64,000 bases of DNA. Origin: Nocardia sp. NBC_00565 (GTDB lineage: Bacteria > Actinomycetota > Actinomycetes > Mycobacteriales > Mycobacteriaceae). Each line of letters opens with the position of its first letter. Within the stretch, counting starts at the first letter, position 1. Location of the stretch: positions 1,798,001 to 1,862,000 of the forward strand of contig NZ_CP107785.1 of assembly GCF_036345915.1 (NCBI RefSeq), written 5' to 3'. Shown here piece by piece: positions 60,180 through 64,000 of the stretch. A program made the position numbers and the translations under genes. The notes under the pieces are model-generated. The model saw nothing but the letters and a program-made list of their open reading frames with translations, was not told the DNA's origin and made no database searches.

Positions 60180-61874
60180 TCAGGTTGCCGGGATGGCCGG
60201 ATCGACCGGCGCGATCGGCAGCCGCAACGCGCCGGAGGCGGCTGCGGGCACGGTCGGATGCTTCGGCGCGACGGGGGAGATCCGGCGGTACGCCGAGCCC
60301 AGCTCCGGCCGCGGATCGGCCTCGTTCTTGTTGGGCCAGAACGCCATCGCGCGCTCGGCCTGCGCGGTGATGGTCAGCGACGGATTCACCCCGAGGTTCG
60401 CCGTGACCGCCGAACCGTCCGCGACATGCAGCCCGGGATATCCGAACACCCGCTGATACGGGTCGACCACACCGGATTCCGGCCCCTCGCCGATCACACA
60501 GCCGCCGATGTAGTGCGCGGTGGCCGGGATGTTCAGCACATCCATGATCAGGCCATGGGTGTCGCCGCGCACCTTGGCGCCGAACCGGCGGCCGATATCG
60601 TGCGCCAGCGGAATCCAGGTCGGATTCGGTTCGCCGGTGCCCTGTTTTGTCTTCAGCTGCCCACGCTTGCGGTAGGAGGTCAGCGAATTGTCCAGCGACT
60701 GCATCACCAGCAGGATCACCGACTTCTCCGAGGCGTGGTGCGCGTTGAGGCTGCGCAGGAATACCAACGGGTGCACCACGATTGCCAGCAGGAAGCGCAG
60801 GAACCGGAACGCGCCGCCGTCCACGATCGGCACCGACATCGGGAACAGCGCGTTCTGGCCCTTGCCGTAATGGCATACCTCGATGTGGGTATCGGCCTCC
60901 GGATGGATCGATGAGGTGATCGCGATGCCTTCGGCGAAATCGCGGCGCGAGCGGCTCACCACATTGAGGATCGCCTCGGAATTGCTGCGAGTCAGTTCAC
61001 CCAGGCGCGGTGAAAGATTCGGCAGCACGGCCTCATCGCGCATCTTGTGCAGCAACTTCTGGGTGCCGAGCGCGGCGCCGGCGAACACCACCTGCTCGGC
61101 GGTAAAGGTCTTGCGCTGCTTGCGAATCCAGCGATCCGAGCGCTCGGTCTCGACCGCGTAGCCGCCGCTGGACAGGGGCCGCACTTCGGTTGCGGTGGTC
61201 AGTGGATGCACCTCGGCCCCGGCCCGCTCGGCCAGGTACAGGTAGTTCGTGGTGGTGGTGTTCTTCGCGTTGTTCGGGCAGCCGGTGAAACATTGCGCGC
61301 AATGCACACAGCCGCGCCGGCGCGGGCCTGCGCCGCCGAAATACGGGTCGTCGACCTCGGCGCCCGGATCATCCTCGTTGAAGAACACACCGACGTTGGT
61401 CGGGTGGAAGGTGCTGCCGACGCCCAGATCGTCGGCGATCTCCTTGATCACCGCGTCGGCCGGTGTCATCCGCGGATTGGGCGCCACCCCGAGCATGCGC
61501 TGGGCCTGGTCGTAGTAGGGCGCGAGTTCGGCCTTCCAATCGGTGATGTGGGCCCACTGCCTGTCGGTGTAGAAGTTCGGCAACGGCTCGTAGAGGGTGT
61601 TGCCGTAGATGAGCGAGCCACCGCCGACGCCGGCGCCGGAGAAGACCGCGCACTTGCCGAGCACGCTGATCCGCTGCGGTCCGGTCAGACCCAGCCGCGG
61701 CGCCCAGATCGACTTACGCACATTCCAATTCGTCTTCGGAATGTCCTCGGCGTCCCAGCGACGGCCCGCCTCCAGCACGCCGACCCGATAGCCCTTCTCG
61801 GTGAGGCGCAGCGCGCTGACGCTGCCGCCGAATCCGGAACCGATCACTACCACGTCGTAGTCGAATGCGGGCAT
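60180..61874 (-). CDS. choD: ChoD-type GMC oxidoreductase
   Basis: A 564-residue GMC flavoenzyme: G-S-G-F-G-G near residue 12, G-A-G-V-G-G-G-S-L-I-Y-G-N, and the closing V-A-D-G-S-A-V...N-P-S-L-T-I. It is the size and pattern of Rv3409c, annotated as cholesterol oxidase in mycobacteria, though that activity is disputed. A four-cysteine cluster (Cys189, 192, 195, 199; C-x2-C-x2-C-x3-C-P) resembles a ferredoxin site. GAGGGAAG decides the ATG at 61872-61874. Confidence 0.85.
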   Translation of the reverse strand: MPAFDYDVVVIGSGFGGSVSALRLTEKGYRVGVLEAGRRWDAEDIPKTNWNVRKSIWAPRLGLTGPQRISVLGKCAVFSGAGVGGGSLIYGNTLYEPLPNFYTDRQWAHITDWKAELAPYYDQAQRMLGVAPNPRMTPADAVIKEIADDLGVGSTFHPTNVGVFFNEDDPGAEVDDPYFGGAGPRRRGCVHCAQCFTGCPNNAKNTTTTNYLYLAERAGAEVHPLTTATEVRPLSSGGYAVETERSDRWIRKQRKTFTAEQVVFAGAALGTQKLLHKMRDEAVLPNLSPRLGELTRSNSEAILNVVSRSRRDFAEGIAITSSIHPEADTHIEVCHYGKGQNALFPMSVPIVDGGAFRFLRFLLAIVVHPLVFLRSLNAHHASEKSVILLVMQSLDNSLTSYRKRGQLKTKQGTGEPNPTWIPLAHDIGRRFGAKVRGDTHGLIMDVLNIPATAHYIGGCVIGEGPESGVVDPYQRVFGYPGLHVADGSAVTANLGVNPSLTITAQAERAMAFWPNKNEADPRPELGSAYRRISPVAPKHPTVPAAASGALRLPIAPVDPAIPAT

Positions 61875-61916
61875 GGCTTCCCTCTCTGAACCGTGCGGCA
61901 GTCTGTTCGCCAACCA

Positions 61917-61933
61917 TGTGAGATGGTTTCACA
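61917..61933. promoter_or_regulatory. Inverted repeat TGTGA-N7-TCACA upstream of choD
   Basis: Five-base arms around seven bases, about 45 bp before the choD start and on the opposite side of pgsA2. It could be a CRP-like or TetR-type site; low certainty. Confidence 0.35.
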
Positions 61934-62029
61934 CTCATTCTGTCACCGCGGGGTTGCGGGCACGCGAAAGTATCCGTAACTGGCGTGCCCGGATGGCGTG
62001 AACCGGGGTCGGTGGGGTATGCACGGGCT

Positions 62030-62707
62030 GTGACAACCGAATCGGGGAAGACGGAACCAGGCGAACGCGCCGACTCCGGCACGGGCGCGCAGGGCACCGC
62101 GGGCGACCCGGCCGGGGGCGGCATCTTCGCCGACCGCATCCTCACCGTGCCGAATGTCTTGAGCGTGCTGCGACTAGCGGGCGTTCCGCTGTTCGTATGG
62201 TTGCTGCTGGTGGTGCGGGCCGACGGCTGGGCATTCGCGCTGCTGGTGGCCAGCGGCGTCACCGACTTCCTGGACGGCAAGCTGGCCCGGTTGCTCGACC
62301 AGTCCTCGCGGCTCGGCGCGCTGCTCGACCCGTTCGTGGATCGGCTCTACCTGGTGACCACGCTGGTGACCTTCGTGATCCGCGGGCTGATCCCGTGGTG
62401 GGTCGCGGTGATCCTGATCGGCCGCGACGCGATCCTGACCGTGACTCTTTCGGTGTACAAACGTCGCGAACTGGACCCGCCGGAGGTGATCTACCTCGGC
62501 AAAGCGGCCACCTTCGCACTCATGTCCGCGCTACCGTGGCTGCTCGCCGGTCAGATGGATTGGGCGCTGGCAGGTTTCGGCCGTGCCTTCGGCGGGGCAT
62601 TCCTGGTCTGGGGCACGGCGGTGTATGTGTGGACCGGCGTGCTCTACATATGGAAAGCTTTCGCCGTCGCGCGAGCGATACCGGCTGTGCCACACCGCAG
62701 TGAGTAG
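62030..62707 (+). CDS. pgsA2: CDP-alcohol phosphatidyltransferase (PgsA2-like)
   Basis: A 225-residue membrane enzyme with the CDP-alcohol motif D-F-L-D-G-K-L-A-R...G-A-L-L-D-P-F-V-D-R (D-x2-D-G-x2-A-R-x8-G-x3-D-x3-D pattern). A polar N-terminus of about 45 residues precedes the helices. It makes a phospholipid from a CDP-diacylglycerol and an alcohol; which one is not clear. Its place before gcvH and garA matches Rv1822. GTG 62030 chosen; GTG 61985 is possible. Confidence 0.85.
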   Translation: MTTESGKTEPGERADSGTGAQGTAGDPAGGGIFADRILTVPNVLSVLRLAGVPLFVWLLLVVRADGWAFALLVASGVTDFLDGKLARLLDQSSRLGALLDPFVDRLYLVTTLVTFVIRGLIPWWVAVILIGRDAILTVTLSVYKRRELDPPEVIYLGKAATFALMSALPWLLAGQMDWALAGFGRAFGGAFLVWGTAVYVWTGVLYIWKAFAVARAIPAVPHRSE

Positions 62708-62732
62708 CGATTAGAGTTGGCTCGTACACCCG

Positions 62733-62805
62733 TAGCGACTGCTTGCCGGTCGCTCGAAACGATCATCAACATGGACTGCTTGTAGGTCGCTCGAAGACGA
62801 TCGGC
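62733..62805 (+). repeat. Dispersed hairpin repeat, copies C1 and C2
   Basis: Two diverged units in the pgsA2-gcvH spacer, opposite in orientation to the copies at 20.2 and 26.4 kb. C1 (62733-62767) has AGCGAC-TGCTTGCCG-GTCGCT then CGAAACGATC; C2 (62771-62805) has GGAC-TGCTTGTAG-GTCGCT then CGAAGACGATC. The hairpin arms are kept perfectly in C1. Confidence 0.7.
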
Positions 62806-62826
62806 GGCGACTGGAAAGGACGGCCT

Positions 62827-63225
62827 GTGACCCAGATCCCCGAGGATCTGCGCTACACCGAGGAGCACGAGTGGGTGCAGCGGATGGGCCCGACCCGGGT
62901 TCGGGTGGGCATCACCGACTACGCCCAGTCTCAACTCGGTGACGTTGTGTTCGTACAGCTGCCCGATGTGGACAAGGATGTGGCCGCCGCGGACAGCATC
63001 GCCGAGGTGGAGTCGACCAAGAGCGTCTCCGACATCTACGCCCCGCTCGCCGCGAAAATCGTTGCGGTGAACGAGGATCTGACGTCGACGCCGGAAACGT
63101 TGAATACCGATCCCTACGGTGCCGGGTGGATCTTCGAGCTCGAGTTGAGCGACGAGGCCGGCGCGGATGCGGCACTCGGTGAACTGCTGGATGCCGCAGG
63201 TTATCAAGGAGTTATCGGGGGCTGA
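62827..63225 (+). CDS. gcvH: Glycine cleavage system H protein
   Basis: A 132-residue lipoyl carrier. The lipoyl lysine is Lys65 in E-S-T-K-S-V-S-D-I-Y-A-P; the start R-Y-T-E-E-H-E-W-V is typical. It shuttles the aminomethyl group between GcvP, GcvT and Lpd. GGAAAGGA eight bases before GTG 62827 fixes the start. Confidence 0.95.
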   Translation: MTQIPEDLRYTEEHEWVQRMGPTRVRVGITDYAQSQLGDVVFVQLPDVDKDVAAADSIAEVESTKSVSDIYAPLAAKIVAVNEDLTSTPETLNTDPYGAGWIFELELSDEAGADAALGELLDAAGYQGVIGG

Positions 63226-63395
63226 CCAAGCCTTCCCGGTTCTACCTGCACGGGTACGCCCTGGCAGGGTACGGTCAATGCCAACAGATGTGCCGGTGCT
63301 CGAAAGCCGGTGTTCTAGCGCCAGGATCCCCAGGTCGTGGCGGTAAAGGCATCACCTGCTTGCATGGATAATCAGGTTCGAGGAGGAGAGAAACG

Positions 63396-63881
63396 GTGAG
63401 CGAGAACAAAGACCCGGGTTACGGGGAGACCGCGGCCGAGACGACGTCGGTCTTCCGCGCGGATTTCCTGAACGAGGTCGACGCGTCGCGCTCCGCTGAG
63501 GCGACCGGCGAACAGCCGGTCCAAGGGGTCGAGGGTCTGCCTGTTGGTGCTGCCCTCTTGGTCGTCAAGCGCGGCCCGAACGCGGGCTCGCGGTTCCTGC
63601 TCGATCAGCCGACCACGTCGGCGGGGCGCCATCCCGACAGTGACATCTTTCTCGATGACGTCACCGTCAGCCGTCGGCACGCCGAATTCCGGCAGGACGA
63701 CGATTCCTTCCAGGTGGTCGATGTGGGCAGCCTCAACGGCACCTACGTCAACCGGGAGCCGGTGGACTCCTCGGAGCTGCAGAACGGTGACGAGGTACAG
63801 ATCGGCAAGTTCCGCCTCGTGTTCCTCACCGGACCGCGGGCCCAGGTGAACGAGCCGTCGGCGGGTGCGGGCAGCCTGTGA
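63396..63881 (+). CDS. garA: GarA-like FHA-domain metabolic regulator
   Basis: A 161-residue protein with the phospho-acceptor segment A-E-T-T-S-V-F (Thr16, Thr17) and an FHA domain (~60-145: S-A-G-R-H-P-D-S-D-I, then S-R-R-H-A-E-F and S-L-N-G-T-Y-V-N). In mycobacteria GarA/OdhI binds and inhibits 2-oxoglutarate dehydrogenase and glutamate dehydrogenase until PknB/PknG phosphorylates it. Context gcvH-garA-merR is conserved. GAGGAGGAGAG precedes GTG 63396. Confidence 0.95.
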   Translation: MSENKDPGYGETAAETTSVFRADFLNEVDASRSAEATGEQPVQGVEGLPVGAALLVVKRGPNAGSRFLLDQPTTSAGRHPDSDIFLDDVTVSRRHAEFRQDDDSFQVVDVGSLNGTYVNREPVDSSELQNGDEVQIGKFRLVFLTGPRAQVNEPSAGAGSL

Positions 63882-63886
63882 CATCA

Positions 63887-63908
63887 CCGGCACGGGTACC
63901 CGTGCCGG
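63887..63908. terminator. Perfect 22-bp palindrome after garA
   Basis: CCGGCACGGG-TA-CCCGTGCCGG, six bases after the garA stop. Without a T-run it fits the actinobacterial style of terminator; it could also be a regulatory palindrome before the next gene. Confidence 0.6.
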
Positions 63909-63953
63909 CCGTGTTGTCAGGAAAGACTGCTGTGTCATGAAAGACTCGATGCT

Positions 63954-64000
63954 ATGACGGGCGCGGCGCAGTGGGCTCGTGGAGGTATGTCGATCGGCTC
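63954..64000 (+). CDS. Start of a MerR-type regulator (Rv1828-like), cut by the window end
   Basis: The last 47 bases open a frame M-T-G-A-A-Q-W-A-R-G-G-M-S-I-G. The G-M-S-I-G segment is how the HTH of the MerR protein next to garA begins in mycobacteria (Rv1828). Assignment rests mainly on synteny. Confidence 0.5.
   Translation, partial: MTGAAQWARGGMSIG

Noticed and set aside
63298..63320. Repeat CCGGTGCTCGAAAGCCGGTG as another copy of the dispersed element
   Set aside because: It shares only CTCGAAA with the family and lacks the AGYGAC/GTCRCT hairpin arms.
1..64000. tRNA, rRNA or CRISPR arrays
   Set aside because: No T-loop-like GGTTCGAATCC with acceptor pairing was seen, and no regularly spaced direct repeats. 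The only repeated hairpins are the dispersed 34-bp units, which are not arrays with spacers.

Overview
This window looks like chromosome of a high-GC, mycolic-acid-containing actinomycete, most likely Nocardia or a close relative. The evidence is the very high GC, GTG and TTG starts, an MspA-type porin, a GarA-type FHA protein carrying the ETTSVF phosphorylation segment, GAF-ANTAR regulators, a cutinase, a ChoD-type GMC oxidoreductase and a textbook KstR-type box. The genus is an inference. No tRNA, rRNA or CRISPR array was seen.

Layout. 0-13 kb is ordinary actinobacterial metabolism and signalling: the end of an expansin-like protein; a TetR plus FAD-dehydrogenase operon diverging from a zinc alcohol dehydrogenase; a cutinase behind a strong promoter and a perfect 18-bp-arm palindrome; a fused acyl-reductase/SDR; a lipoprotein 5'-nucleotidase; three GAF-ANTAR proteins; and a SigK-like ECF sigma factor. 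At 12.7-13.4 kb two gene remnants abut.

13.4-30.4 kb is a surface-polysaccharide locus. On the minus strand, reading from 26.2 kb down to 13.4 kb: two GT4 glycosyltransferases, a Wzx-like flippase, a CgeB-like glycosyltransferase, a Wzy-like polymerase candidate, a Wzz/BY-kinase-like protein with a degenerate P-loop, a Tat-type beta-helix lipoprotein, a double-GNAT protein, a glutamate-semialdehyde-aminomutase-like aminotransferase and another GT4 enzyme. Most of these overlap by ATGA. On the plus strand a pyruvyltransferase and a GT2 enzyme are separated by a TnpB element. 30.5-37.3 kb holds an orphan trpB, a decayed gene, a MarR-MFS-YceI operon whose transporter and YceI protein share the same beta-sandwich repeat, and the porin. 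37.4-44.9 kb resumes sugar biology: two C-methyltransferase-like proteins, an RmlC-like epimerase, an NAD-dependent epimerase, a PIG-L deacetylase, a nucleotidylyltransferase and a WcaJ-like initiating phosphosugar transferase. Taken together these genes could make, activate, assemble, export and modify a branched or methylated sugar polymer.

44.9-64 kb is largely housekeeping or conserved: heme oxygenase, ThrE-like exporter, an F420/LLM oxidoreductase with a KstR box, a VWA protein, a MauE/MauD pair, a TetR-ABC exporter operon with a 36-bp palindrome, acyl-CoA oxidase, PAP2, NERD-like, DUF2252, ChoD, and the pgsA2-gcvH-garA-(merR) segment known from mycobacteria.

The least explained signals are a dispersed ~34-bp hairpin repeat with compensatory arm changes at three loci (five copies), the MFS/YceI repeat-sharing operon, and several scars of gene loss.
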